Source: Portulaca oleracea
Taxonomy: Eukaryota; Streptophyta; Magnoliopsida; Caryophyllales; Portulacaceae
NCBI GenBank assembly: GCA_029582165.1
Contig: CM055889.1
Span: forward strand, 14,564,841-14,628,840
Reading direction: 5' to 3'
Length of the DNA: 64,000 nt
Position 1 is the stretch's first letter, and each line of letters starts with the position of its first letter. Below, one piece after another: positions 48,546 to 60,986 of the stretch. The translations under genes were made by a program, and so were the position numbers. A model generated the notes under the pieces. The model worked only from the letters and a program-made list of their open reading frames with translations. It was not told where the DNA came from and did not search any database.

Positions 48546-49100
48546 ATGGCCATGCGGCCACACCCAAACTGCAGCTCAGAAGCAGTCACTGAACAAGCCC
48601 AACTGCTTAACCCGCTTATTCTTCTGAAGGGCTTCCACTACTTCTCAACCACAATCACAAAACAACAACAATAACATCGACGACAACAACAACAACAACA
48701 CAAGGATCTCAAAGACGTTGAGAACAACAACAATGACAACAACAACAAGAACAACGATAATGACAACAACAACAATGATGGCAATGTACCTCAACCAAAT
48801 GAGAATCAGAAGAAGCCCAGAACTTCCTACCTTTCATGGTTAAGAAGGATGACAACAATAACAATGTCAACAACACCACATCTGAACCAAATGAGGACGA
48901 GAAGAAGCCCAGCAGCTCCTACTTGTCACGGTTCAGAAGGAGGAGTTCATCTTCTGAAGCACAACCAGACAAGGATCAGAACAAGAAATCCTGGTTATCA
49001 TGGATAAGGAGGCCTAGGAAGGATCACATCAAAAATTCCTCAACACCACATAACACAGTTGGCCTGCACTGCACTCATTCTTACAATGGTTTCTTTTGTT
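48546..49100 (+). pseudogene. Asn/Gln-rich repeat protein gene, broken by a stop and a frameshift
   Basis: From the ATG at 48546 the frame reads MAMRPHPNCSSEAVTEQAQL, then LILLKGFHYFSTTITKQQQ, then a TAA at 48672 inside a CAA run. The same frame stays open afterwards through Gln, Asn and Asp runs to QPNENQKKPRTSYLSWLRR. A one-base shift near 48840 moves homologous sequence to the frame of 48836-49234: EPNEDEKKPSSSYLSRFRRR, then QPDKDQNKKSWLSWIRRPRK. These are three copies of one motif, (Q/E)P(N/D)x(D/N)x-KK-x-(S/W)YLSxxRR, separated by Asn/Ser linkers. The protein family is not recognised. It could instead be a spliced gene or contain assembly errors in the CAA repeats. Confidence 0.5.
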
Positions 49101-49356
49101 GCCAGTTCCAAAAATGTTATCTAGTAATTTGTTGGTCTCAATCTCAATCTCTAAGTGTAATCTTTCTCCTTTTCATTTTTTACTCCGTTTTCTTGCCCCG
49201 TGACTGTGTGATCATATACCATTGTAATTTATAACTACTTTCTTTTTATTTCCGTATATTTATTTTCAGTTGCGTGTGATGGACAAATTTTGACTCTTGC
49301 ATGGGCGGATTTAGGTCGTCAAATTAAAGGTGGCCAATAGTCCAATACATTACTAT

Positions 49357-49363
49357 ATCTATA

Positions 49364-49401
<38 letters not shown>
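49357..49401. repeat. (TA)n microsatellite
   Basis: CTATATCTATATCTATATA passes into about 17 pure TA units. Confidence 0.9.
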
Positions 49402-49403
<2 letters not shown>

Positions 49404-50539
49404 GTAAATATACATCCATAATTCTAATTGTACCTTTCATCTATTTATTTATTTTTTTGTATTAAGAGTGCTCATGGTCACCCCAATTCGGGGGAGATCC
49501 ACTCTTGTGTATGGCTTCCATAGTTATTAAAATTTCGATCCTGATTTACAATCTTACGACTTTTTGGTCCAAAATCTTCGTTACGATTCTACAATTTACA
49601 CACGATCCTACATGGGCTAATTTCCGATCCTAACTTCCCCATAGTTTCGAGTTAAGATCCCGATTTTAACGACCTTGATGGCTTCAATTGCATTCAATTA
49701 AGATAAGTGATAGTGAGGTTAGAATCACGATACTTGGCGCTCCCAGTTCACTATGACAACTCAACTAACAGTCTCTCAGCGCATTTATTTGCCAACTCAA
49801 ACAGGTGATATGTGAACCTGAATCTTGATACCATGGTGCTCCATGTTCTTTTGACCATAGTCTAACCCCTGGGGATAAATTGAACAACCTCAAAACTTAA
49901 CAGATTAAATCTTCGTATTTATTATTGAATTGTGGTTAAAAATACAGCGTCCCCTAAATCATGTTGATTTCTTATTAATCATGGTTAATTAATCATACTG
50001 AATTATGTTTAGTTGATGTGTAGTATTTGCAAGTAAAGTTGCCTTGATTGTATTCAACTGCGTTAGATTATGCCAAGTACTTATGATATACTGTAGTACT
50101 AAAAATCCCAATATAAACAGTGTAACACAAGCAATTTAGGTAAACAATTAACAACTTCCATCTATTAACTTATGGCCAATTAGTATCACTAGGGAGATCT
50201 ACCTTAGTTTTTTAAAAAAAAAAGTGACCTATCATAGTTAAAACTTAGATTTTATTTTTGAAAAGTCGAATCAATATATATCAATTAAAGTTACTTTTTT
50301 TTATAGGTAAATAGTTCAACTTATTAGGACCCTATCTCAAGGGTATAACTCAAAAGGCATGTAGTAGACGAGATACGGGGGTATCAATGGCCCAAGGATG
50401 GGTAACACTCCCTAAATTGATAAGAGAGATGTCGGCCCCAGAATTTGAAACCTGAATGTCTGGGATAGGAGGTGGACTTCTTGACACTCGAACAAGAGGT
50501 GATCGGCAATTATAGTGACCTGTTGCAATAACCAATAGG
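49402..50539. other. Intergenic DNA
   Basis: No gene recognised. 49530-49680 repeats phrases such as CGATCCTxATTT and ACGATTCT, probably an old repeat. Confidence 0.35.
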
Positions 50540-50830
50540 TAATGTTATTCATTGAGATATAGTTCTTTTTTACGAAATGTAATATTTTAAGGAGATTGTA
50601 CCATAATTGAGTCTTTTTCAACCATTGTAGTTAAAAAGTATAACAACAGTTGATTCTACCTTAAAAAATTAAAATTAGTATATATGTTGATTAGAACAAC
50701 TTGTTGCAACAATTAATCATATTATTGAAACATAAATCTTTTTAATGAATATAATTCATTTTAGACAAATTAATAATAAAGAATATTCAATATATAATAA
50801 AAAAACTATAATAGAATTTTCAATAATATC
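50540..50830. repeat. Dispersed AT-rich repeat, copy 2
   Basis: Diverged match to 25070-25450 (AATATTTTAAGGAGATTGTA, CTTTTTCAACCATTGTAGTT, TCTTTTTAATGAATATAATT). Confidence 0.6.
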
Positions 50831-51504
50831 ATCGTTACTACAATACTACTACAAAAGAAATTTGACATCATGTTTATTATTCTTGCAACTGCTGTATGAA
50901 TGAGTAAACCGAAAATAACAAATTGTTTCGCCGGGTATGCTTGCCTTCATTTTGCATTGGACAAGATAACTATATACAAACTTAAATTCGTGTACCCAAT
51001 TAACATACATTAGAGGTAGTCAATTCGTGTACACAATCAATAACCATGAAATGAGTGGCGGTCCTGAATCTCCTGATGGACGCTACCTTAGCATATTTTT
51101 TTTTATCACTAATTAATAATCTAAAAAAGTTATTGACAAAACCTTTGAAATCGAAAGATACCTAATTTGGCTTGTTGCCAATTTGCCATTACTGGTGTTG
51201 TAGATCGTACATTATTTCGCCCATGGTTGAATAACAAGAAACAAAAAGCTTTCCAGCCTTTCTACTACAACTCAACAACAATACCAATAGTAGAACTTCC
51301 AACACTTAGATTGGCATTTGATTAACTAGCAAACCATAACAGCTCTTAAACAGCTAAAACCAAACTACTAACCACACAACGCTCATCAGTTTTCTGTAAA
51401 AATTATTCATCCTCAACCCTCTAGACTCGAGAGTCAAAAATCGAGCATACTCTGACAAAATCCATCCAAAATTGTGTCCAAAACCACCTCCCAAAGCATA
51501 AAAC
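50831..51504. other. 3' flank of the PGDH gene
   Basis: The last 200-300 bp before 51505 are probably the 3' untranslated region of the minus-strand PGDH gene. No other feature seen. Confidence 0.4.
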
Positions 51505-54500
51505 TCATAGCTTTAGGAACACCAACTCTTCGACAGCTGGGATGTCACCGATTCTCTTCAAGACCGCGTTGCTGGGCAGGTCGTCGACACCAATAGCCAT
51601 GACAGCATGGGTTCTCGGGGCAAGCCGTCCCACACTCATGAAACTGACATTGACATTTTCTTCTCCCAAAATGCTTCCCACCTTTCCGATCATCCCCGGC
51701 TGGTCAACCTGACGGCACAGGATAATGCTCCCCTCTAAGCTGACGTCCACCTCGAAGGACCCGACCTTGGTCAGATGCGGGATTCCATCCTTGACCCTGC
51801 CCTCGAGCCTGATCTCCCCAGAATCTGAGATGGCACTCGCAAATTTCGACTCTACATTTGCAATTTTGACCTGGATGGACTCAAGGGGGCTCTCTGGTGA
51901 GCCGTCTAGCAGGATGCGCTCCTCTGTGATGCGAAGGCCCTTCTGCTTGGCTGTGAAGTCGGCGTTCACCAGGTTCACAATGGTGCTGGAGATTGGCTCT
52001 ATCAGACCCTTGGTTATCATGGCTCGAAGGACTCGTGTGTCGAGGTCATCTGGGGCTCTTGAGGTCGCGTAACCTACCTTCACTGACTTCACCCCACTGC
52101 CACCGGCTACTAGCTGGATTGCTAGCCTTCCCAGTTTCTCACCAAGTTCAACAAAAGGTTTCAGCTCACTCAGGACCTATAAACAATGAGGAATGAACGA
52201 CATTAGAACTTATACAACAATTAAGTGTGGAGATGGAGATTAGAACATATTTGTTCTCTGGTTACGCTCATCACCCAAAAACAAAAACAATTCAAAACAG
52301 AGAGATCTTTTGAAAAGGGCTAGAGCAGGACAAAACTTGTGGACCATGGTTCTGAATGATCAAGAAACAAATAAGAGCAGAGGATATAGGTAGTAAGGTA
52401 TCTGTGTATTCCTAGGGAAAGCTCATTGTTCTTTGATGTCGCTAAAATTAATAAAGTTATGTTCATTGAGGATACTTAAACATTGAGGAAATTGACAACA
52501 ATGGGATGTATTACAATTTGCCAGTAAATAATTTTCAAATAGCATGCAGAATTAGCAGCTACACGCTATCACAGAAGATCAAATGTTCATCTATCATAGG
52601 AAGTAATGGAATGCACAACCATGAACAACTGACCGCAAATACAATTACCACAGGCAGTACTAATCAACATCTTCGTTCTAATTTTAAGAAGGAGCCATTA
52701 GGCCAATGCTGTGCACACAGTATCACAGGGTAGTCGGTGTCCAATAGCAAAAAAGAATAATATACCTCAGCAGGGACCATGGGTGCATTGACAGCAGTTG
52801 CGGCTAGCTCCCCTTGCAAGGCTCCAACAACAGCTTCAGCAATTTCAATGGCTACACCTTCCTAGAAAATCAAAAAGCACAGCATCATTAAAACCCAGAG
52901 CATCAATACAAATAGAGTATCTCAGGATGAATAATTTAACATACCTGGGCTTCCACAGTACTTGCACCAAGGTGTGGAGTCACAGTCACATTCTCATGCA
53001 ACACCAACTTATTGTCCTTTGCCGGGGGCTCCTTTGTGAAGACATCAAGTGCAGCCTGCAAGACAAAGCAATGGAATTATCTTACTGATACCAGTTCCTT
53101 TTCCCCAAGCTTGTTCATCATATGGACAACTCAAGACTCGTTATCGACCAAGTACCTGGGCAACAATTCCAGAATCCAAAGCCCTGACAAGAGCATCCTC
53201 ATCGATCACTCCACCACGAGCAACATTCACAATTCGAACCCCTTTCTTCATCTTAGCGAAAGTTTCGTCGTTGAGTATCTTGGATGTGGCAGGTGTAAGA
53301 GGCATGTGAAGAGAGATGAAGTCCGCCCGAGCAATCGCATCCTCAAAGGAAACAAGCTCAACCCCGATGGCACGGGCTCGATCAGCAGGAGCATAGGGGT
53401 CATGAGAAATGACATGCATTCCAAGACCCTTGGCACGCCGGGCGACCTCAGATCCAACCTTTCCAAAACCCATCACAGCTAGTGTCTTCCCCACAAGGGA
53501 TACACCCACATACTTGTTCCTCTTCCACTCCCCTGAATCACAACAAAGAAATGGGGTGAGATTGAAATTCAGTGCAACTGATATTTGGATACCCTTATGA
53601 TCAGATGTTTCTTGATGCAAAACCCAGGTTTATTTAAGGAATGTACAGCAAATAAAGCTAATTCGGCAAAAGAACGCCCCAAGACAGAAGAGAGAGACAA
53701 GATCTTGCTGCAAAATATTAATGAAAAAACTTGACGTGGTAATAAACCCTAGCTAAACCCCAGGGATAAGTCACTAGTCCTAGATCAAATATTCCAAAGT
53801 TAAATCAGTACAAAATCAACAAAGATATACTTGACAGTCTTGATCTAAGAATACATCCAGACAAAATGAGAAAAACAGATGCTCAGATTAGAATTCCCAC
53901 TAAACAGATCTGATAACCAGAACCAAGAAACACCGCAAATGGAATTCTGAAAGAACAAAGAGTAAAGAGCAACCATGACGCACACCAACTGTTCCACAAA
54001 ATGCCGAGCAGAAAAGAACGAAAGAAAAACTAACCGGCCTTGACAGAAGCATCAGCCTGGGCAACATTCCTGGCCATAGCAGTGAGAAGGGCGATCCCAT
54101 GCTCAGCAGCGGCGACAGTGTTAGCCGTAGGAGCATTGACAACCAAGCACCCATGCTCAGTAGCGGCAGCCAGATCTACATTGTCAATCCCAACGCCAGC
54201 CCTTCCGACCACCTTGAGACGTCCCGTGGAAGATTCAAACACTTCCCGAGTGACCTTAGTCCCACTCCGCACGATTATGGCATCGCATAGTGAGATCTTG
54301 GTGCAGAGCTCTTCTGGGCTCAGGTTGTACGAGCAATCAACGTTGGCGAACTTTTTCAACAGTTCTATCCCCGCATCGCCAAGTTTCTCCGCGACCAAGA
54401 TCGTCGGCTTTCCGTCCAGAGATGCCGAAACGGTGAATCGTTTCTGGGTTGTGGCAGTTAAGCGAAGGGAGGGACGATTCGAGAAGAGAGAGAGTGAGGG

Positions 54501-54629
54501 GGAGAATGAGAGTTTGGAGGAGAGAGAAAGCTGGGAAGTGTTGGCAATGGCGGGGTGGAAGTTCTTGGGCTTAAGATTCAGGGATGGGTTTGAAAGCAGA
54601 GCTATTGTTGAAGCTGATGATGCCGCCAT
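51505..54629 (-). CDS. PGDH: Plastid D-3-phosphoglycerate dehydrogenase, 5 exons, 616 aa
   Basis: Oxidises 3-phosphoglycerate to 3-phosphohydroxypyruvate with NAD+, the first step of the phosphorylated serine pathway in plastids (EC 1.1.1.95). Exons on the minus strand: 54035-54629, 53156-53532, 52945-53055, 52766-52861, 51505-52176; all GT-AG, phases close. Residues 1 to about 70 are a Ser-rich transit peptide ([20 protein letters not shown]). The substrate domain begins at [14 protein letters not shown]. The NAD-binding fold has GFGKVG at 220-225. Catalytic residues fit Arg303 ([10 protein letters not shown]), Glu332 (FTKEPP) and His351 (TPHLGAST). An allosteric substrate-binding domain spans about 390-530, and an ACT domain lies at the end (about 535-616, [20 protein letters not shown]). 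Length is close to plant PGDH (~600-620 aa). All key residues are present, so the enzyme should be active. Which of the plant PGDH paralogues it is was not decided. Confidence 0.96.
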
Positions 54630-55650
54630 TTCTGAAAGACAAAGCGCAGCACAAAGATCGTACCACCTTTCTTTACTGAAAGTTATACCCTCAAAAAAGG
54701 AGGGTTGCTTGTTTTCTATTTCTATAATAAAACTCCGCAATAAGGGGTTGTTTGGATCTCAGATTAGAAGCCGCCGAGGAGTGGGGTTTTGAGCGGCGGG
54801 GGACAGGGGAGAAAATGAGGACAAAGAAGATGATGTCACGCGCTTTGTAAGTGGGCGGGAAAATGGAGATTGGGGAGCACAGGAATGGAGCGTGAGGTCT
54901 ACGCGGTGAGGTTGGTTTATTAAGGGTGACGGCTGGTCTTCCTCCCTGGAATATTTGGGTTGGTGAATAATAATTGACAGGAGTGAGGACTCACTAACAA
55001 AATTGGTGAGTGTGTTCTTTTTAAATAAAAAATAAAATAAATTGGGGAGGATGGTTGGTGGTGACTGGTGACACATTAATGGGAATAAAGTACCAAGATT
55101 TTATGGGGAATAAAGTGGAAAAAAATTAGAGTAGCAAATCAATTCGAGTTTTGATTGGTTGAAGATTGATTCAGACTGACATCCAGTCAACTAATTCAAG
55201 TTTTGTTCGGGTTTGGGTTTGCTTCGCGTTAGTTTTTTTCTGAGTTGGATCGGGTAAGGTTATTTCAGATTGGATTCTAATTTGATTTGGAATCATTTGG
55301 GAATAGATCTTAATTGGGTCAATTTTTATATTGTAATTCAGATCAGTTTTCAAGTCTGGTTTTCTTTGGCTTGGTTTGATTTGGGATTATCCAATCATTT
55401 GTCGGCTTGGGTTCAAGTCCAAGTTCAGCTTTTCAATTTGGGTCTCAAGTCAATTTTGGTATGTCTAAAAAAAATATGTAATATGAATCTATCGCTTGAA
55501 ATAAAATGGGGAAATGATGGCTTGATGGTAGGTGATAACTAAGTGGAATAAAATTGTCACTTAACATATTTACATGTCCATTGTTAAACAAAATTTAGCA
55601 TAAAAGCTCATTTTTTATTTTCGAGTTTTTAAGTAAAAGTTATTATTTCA
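54630..55650. other. PGDH promoter region and intergenic DNA
   Basis: On the minus strand, TTTATTATAGAAATAGAAA at about 54710-54735 is a TATA-like sequence roughly 90 bp upstream of the ATG at 54629. 55140-55450 contains repeated GGGTTTGG/TTTGGG phrases of an old repeat. No other gene. Confidence 0.4.
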
Positions 55651-57147
55651 GGTGTGTTTGGTTGGTAAGTGTGGAATGAAACTTTATACCCAAAGGTATC
55701 AAGTTCCTTTATTTTATACTTGGTTGAGAATTTAAGGAATGAAACTTTATATCAAAGGAATCAAGTTCCCCCATTTGAGGGGGACTTGATACCTCTCCTT
55801 TTTAGGAGGTTTCACATCTCATTTCGTAACATCCTAGTCCCTCTCGGATTGCGGAAATCACCAATTACTGCTTCAAGAATCGCTGATTGGTCCAACAAAT
55901 TACTACAAGTCTTTCTAGCGTGTTTTGTCATCCCTCATACGCTGCTCGGGAAAATTTCTCAGGAAAAGACATTCATCCTGACATTACTCGCAACCAAGCG
56001 CGCTTAAATGAGGAGTCCCCAACGGATGGGCTACCTTAAAAGAAGGTGCACCTTGGTGATATAAGTAGTTATTTCAATTCATTTAAGTCACACTTAACCA
56101 TATACTCGGGGTGTTACAATCACCAACATTTGAGTGCACAATGTCCTCGTTGTGCCATAATCCACTCCAAAATTTTTACCCCGTTAGGTGACTACCAATG
56201 AATCTCTCGTCTACAGGCGTAGCTCACAGTCGCAGGTCGACTCTGTTACCATCTGAAACGTCGCTCCCCCTCTCAGGCCACAGACATCACCCATCCTAAC
56301 ACTACTCTCAGCCAAGTACGTTTAATTGAGGAGTTCCCAGCGGATGAGTTGCCTTAAAAGAAGGTCTACCTTGGTGATATAAGTCAATATTTCAATCCCT
56401 TTAACCATATATTCGAGGTGTTACACATTCCTTAAAGTATAAATATTTGTCTTCAAAAATAAAAATAATTTATAGCAATGATTTTATTTTGACATTTTCC
56501 TTTAATTCACCTTTGAACGCATCCCCAATTAAAATATAAATAAAATATAAATAAATATAAATATAAATATAGTAAAATAAATTAATAAATAAATAACAAA
56601 AAATTAAAATTTATTAAAATAAAATTTAAAAATGGAAAATTAACATAAATATTAAAAATAAAATAAAAATGTATCTCCATTAAAAAATTATTATTAGAAA
56701 AAAATAAAAATCAAAATCAAAATCAAAATCAAAATCAAAAAACTAACAATATTGATAAAATTCATGAAATTAAAATAAAAATAAACTATTTTTAAAAATA
56801 AAAGAAAAATAATAAAATAAAATAAAAATTAGAAATGATAAATTTAATGTTAATATAAATGTTAAAATTATGTTAATATTAATATTAATATTAATATTAA
56901 TATTAATATTTATTTTAATTGTAAAAATTATATTATTATTTTAACTATAATATTAAAATTAATAATTTTTAATAGTAATATTAGTATTAACATTTATATT
57001 AATTAAATTAAAATTAAAATTAAAATATTAATTTCTATTATAATTTGATGTTAATATATATTATAAAATATTAATGTTACTGTTAATTTAAAATTAACAT
57101 TATTATTATTATTATTATTATTATCATCATCATCATCACTATTATTA

Positions 57148-57206
<59 letters not shown>

Positions 57207-57384
57207 GGTGTTGTTGTTGTTGTTGTTGTTTAACTTCATTCTATATTTATACCAAACAATAATAATGATATTATTTCCACTCCTTTAATCAATCAAACAC
57301 ATGACAAATTCAAGTTTAATTTCATTCCTCCATATATCAAGTTTCATTCCATTTCATTCCTCTCTAGTTGAACCAAACAAGCCC
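55651..57384. mobile_element. Possible TIR element, about 1.7 kb, with AT-rich interior
   Basis: GGTGTGTTTGGTTGG at the left and AACCAAACAAGCCC at the right are inverted, and AATGAAACTTTATACC at the left is mirrored by TCAAGTTTCATTCC at the right. The target duplication is not clear. It contains two tandem copies of a 120-bp phrase (55990-56115 and 56315-56435, sharing CCTTAAAAGAAGGT and ACCTTGGTGATATAAGT) and a long low-complexity tract. Confidence 0.5.
56450..57235. repeat. Extended AT-rich simple-repeat tract
   Basis: Runs of AAATA, AATCAA, TTAATA, ATTAAA and TTATTA follow one another with almost no G or C, ending in long (TTA)n (57100-57205) and (TTG)n (57206-57230) blocks. Long reads of asparagine on the minus strand are a by-product, not a gene. 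Confidence 0.9.
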
Positions 57385-57751
57385 ATATTCAGGACCATAA
57401 AAGGTAAGAAAAGACTATTTTGAGCTTTCTTATTTTCATAAATATATGCAAAATTGCAATGAATTTCACTCGTAACTTATATATTTTGTAGCAGTAATAT
57501 TTGTAGATTTATGTAAAAAAAAAAAAAAAAAAGAAGAAGTAATACTTCCTCCATCCTATAAAGATAGTTCACTTTTTCTTTTATGAAATTCCAATATACA
57601 AAATAGTGTCTTAAATTATATTCTCTTTAAAAAAAAAACCTCATTTGATCGAGAAATTACCATTATGGAACAAAGGTAGTAGTTTGTAAAAGCCAAGTTT
57701 TTCTTTTTTTCACAAAGAAAAAGGCAACCACAATTTATAAAATTAAAAATT

Positions 57752-59392
57752 TGTTGTCGTACTTTTGGGAGTACGGTTGTCGTATCCACATGGAGTTGTG
57801 TTCTAGACACTCAAAACTAACTCAGGTGTTTCAAGTTAGGTAAATTAACACGGGAAAAATGGTAGTAATGATCAAACTACAAACTACAGAAATAATAAAA
57901 CATGTTCAGGTTGCGATAAAAATATTCAACAACTAATCAATTTGAACGGTCTAACCTATCAAACATAAACAAATACTCCCTCCGTTCCATATTAATTGAC
58001 ACTTAAGCTAACTTTTTTTGTTCCAAAATAATTGTCACTTTCCATTTCTCAATACATTACTTAATTACTTTAACTTTAATAATTATGTTAACTTTTTAGT
58101 TTTCCAATCAATAAAACTACTCCTACTCACATTCTCTCACTATCCACACCTTGATATGCGAAAAATACTTTAGAAAATAGTGATATTTGATTATCTAGGA
58201 ATTTTTTTAGTTATACATTGGTATATGCAAAATTATGAAATATGACAATTATATTGGAACAGAGGGAGTAATAAAGAAGGGTCGATTGCAACATATTGAA
58301 CGCCAAAGCCCTCTCTCGAGGGTCAGAGACTCGCTAAAGCCCTCTCTCAAGGGTCAGAGGCTAACTTAATACAGTGACTCGCCAAAGCCCTCTCTCGAGG
58401 GTCAGAGGTTGACTTAACTATTCTAACTGCCTATTCTCATAGAGTTAGCCTAATTAAACAATGATTAACAACCTAGACCTAGTCAGAATTCAACACTCTC
58501 GTGCCAAAACTGTAACCGTTTTTCCTACCTGCACTAGCGAATTGATCTCACCTCTCAGCATAAATCAATTGCCTAAGGAAAACAAATGAACACTCTCTCG
58601 AGCATTTCATCGAACATATGGTGGGCAAAGAGAAAACCTCACATTACAAACATGAATTTGGTAGATTAAACCTAAACAAATTAATTCATCATCAAAATAC
58701 GTCGATCACAACCCAAACAACACTAAACTAACAACAAATTAACATATTAAAGAAATTAAAAAGCAACAAGACAAATCTAACAAAGAAGTAAACATAAAGA
58801 TACAAAGAAAAGAGAAAGCAAACTTAGTCTTGAAATTAGATGCGAAATCCGAAGTGCGATCCATGAACAAGAACAAATTAATTCTACAAACTACCATAGC
58901 CTCTAGAGAGGCTAGAGAGAAAATCTCCCAAAACCAAGATGAAAGATAGAATGAAAAGAACCCCTAGAATTATGAATTAATATGATGAAAAACCGAAACT
59001 GCCAGCAGCACAGCCTGTGCTGACTTGTAAAATCAACAGAAATGATTTCCAAGCAACAGCACAACCCGTGTTGACTTTGCACAGCCTGTGCCAAACCCTT
59101 TTTCTTTCTTTTCTTCAGCAAAACTTGTGCTAGGGGTTGTGCTAGTTGGCCTTCTCTTGGTTTCTTCATTCTTCCACTTTTCATTGCTCCTTGCCCTTTT
59201 CCTTATCGTCATAAAAGCGTCGAACTTTAATTATAAGGGGCAAAAACACCTAAATACAAGGAAATTTACACACTTTAGTTATAAATGAAGGAAGTAAGTG
59301 ATTCTAACTTAGAAATTAGGGGAAAAGAACTTTGAAAGGCGAAAACTAACATAGAAAAGAAAGCTGAAAACTCGTAAAAATTCGGTTTATCA
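57752..59392. mobile_element. Solo LTR (1641 bp) with target duplication AAATT
   Basis: Begins TGTTGTCGTACTTTTGGGAG and ends CGGTTTATCA. AAATT directly flanks both ends (57747-57751, 59393-59397). There is no primer-binding site, polypurine tract or coding sequence. It contains three copies of CCCTCTCTCGAGGGTCAGAG (58305-58410) and GCACAGCCTGTGC-type palindromes (58995-59095), with a nested Stowaway MITE. Confidence 0.85.
57976..58268. mobile_element. Stowaway MITE nested in the solo LTR
   Basis: Inverted ends CTCCCTCCGTTCCATATTAA and TATATTGGAACAGAGGGAG with TA on both sides (57974-57975, 58269-58270). 293 bp. Confidence 0.92.
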
Positions 59393-59734
59393 AAATTCAA
59401 ATTTATGAAGATTATAATAGGCTTATTGAGTATGCTCCAAATAGATATTTCATCAATATCATATTATTTGACGCCTGCAAATTTTATTTGGTTAAAGTTT
59501 TAAAGATTTGATCACTAAATTCTCAACATATGTAATGATTTGTTATATAATTACCATGAGATACACAATCAAAGATGTTATCGTAAAGTACAATATTGCA
59601 ATTACTGATAAAATATTATATAGGAAATTACTGGTTAAAGAGCAACAGAAACCATAAAATGTCAAATAAATTAGAGATTGTGGGCTAGTGGGAGAAACAA
59701 TAATTCATTTGGATTTTTTCTATGAAATCTAATA
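59393..59734. other. AT-rich DNA beyond the solo LTR
   Basis: No gene recognised. The gypsy reverse-transcriptase remnant begins to its right. Confidence 0.4.
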
Positions 59735-60263
59735 CAATCCATCCTTAGTCTCGAAGGTCGTTAGCCACTCATCACCTTCTCACATTCAGATTTGGTGGTA
59801 CCCATTCCGGAGGTTGATCTTGTAGAAAATGTGAAAACTATGCAACTCATCGAGCATGTCGTCGAGTCTTGGTATAGGATACCGGTATTTGATGGTAATG
59901 TTGTTGATTTCTTGACTATCGACGCACATCCGATAGGTGTCATCTTTCTTGGGAACCAAGAGAGCGGGCACGGAGCACAAACTCATGTTTTCCCGAACGA
60001 AGCCCCTAGAAATGAAGCTCATCCACTTGTCGTTGAAGCTCCTTGATTTCTTGTGGGTTACATCGATAGGTCGCCTTGTTGGAAAGAGGAGCTTCAGGCA
60101 TGAGGTCAATCTGGTGTTCGATTTCACGAACGGGAGGAAGGCCGAGTGGTAGATCCACGGCAAGACATTGTTCAACCGGGAAATGAGAAGGGCTACAAGA
60201 GGATGGAGGGTATCTCTTCCTCACTTTTGTTGGCCTCTGAGAGGAGTAAGGCAAGTACTTCAT
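59735..60263 (-). pseudogene. Decayed Ty3/gypsy reverse transcriptase
   Basis: The minus strand reads GLPPVREIEHQIDLMPEAPL and ELQRQVDELHF, then after a frameshift ALLVPKKDDTYRMCVDSQEI, YRYPIPRLDDMLDELHSF and YKINLRNGYHQI. In active gypsy enzymes the catalytic motif reads KIDL; here Asp is replaced by Asn. The next codons (IxMxEGDEW) contain two in-frame TGA stops, and homology ends near 59735. The YxDD box, RNase H and integrase are missing. Confidence 0.9.
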
Positions 60264-60986
60264 TCCCCTTACTTAGGGCTTTCTCTACCCGTATCTCACT
60301 CAAGTGTTTAGGCTTCTCACTTCCCATCCTGGTTTTGGTAGGTAACATATTTCATGTGGTGCTAAGGGGGAAAGTTTCACCCTCTTATTGTTGTGGACAA
60401 AGGCATAGGAGTTCTCCAACCCATCATGTATCACATGCCAATCAAATTGTCATGGACGCCCCAAGAGAATATGACACGCACTCATTGGAACAACATCACA
60501 CAATTTTAACCAATGGACAAAGTGATAAGGACTTGTTTAGTTACCTTCAAATCACCATTATCATTCAACCACTTCAATGTGTAGGGTTGTGGATGAGGAA
60601 TGGTGGGAAGACCCAATTTGTCCACCATGATGGTCATTGCGACGTTGGTGTAACTGCTCCATCAATGATGAGGTTACAAACCTTGCCTCCAGTGCACTGG
60701 GTGTGGAAGATCATTTCTCGTTACGCCTTGTCGAGAGGGGGCTTGGTAGTATTGAGCACACGCCTCAAGACAAGAGTCTCCCCGTCGTTGGCCTTGAGGA
60801 CCGCTTCCTCATTAGATTCATCCCAATCCTCTACAAGTGCTTCGGGTTATTCTTGATGAGCCGAAAGGCCCCCCTTTAATCTCCTCAACTTCTTGTATGA
60901 TCAAGTCCTCGTTGGGAAATCGGCCTGGAAGTGGTCGTAGCCTTGGCATTTGAAGCACTTCTTGACCTCGAACTTCTTGGGAAGCT
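60264..60986 (-). pseudogene. Decayed gag 3' part and protease region of the gypsy element
   Basis: Just below the solo LTR the minus strand reads KLPKKFEVKKCFKCQGYDHF, a CCHC zinc-knuckle in which the last Cys is replaced (CFKCQGYDHFQADF). The stretch towards 60264 should hold protease but is too broken to read as such. Confidence 0.6.

Noticed and set aside
53012..53482. 156-aa plus-strand frame opposite PGDH exon 2
   Set aside because: Antisense shadow of the NAD-binding domain exon.
54040..54792. 250-aa plus-strand frame opposite PGDH exon 1
   Set aside because: It is the antisense shadow of a strongly conserved coding exon; it has no family match and no start context.
57051..57239. Poly-asparagine open frame on the minus strand
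   Set aside because: It is only the translation of a (TTA)n/(TTG)n microsatellite in an AT-rich tract.
60146..60856. 236-aa plus-strand frame
   Set aside because: It overlaps the minus-strand gypsy reverse transcriptase and flanking pol remnant and shows no domain of its own.
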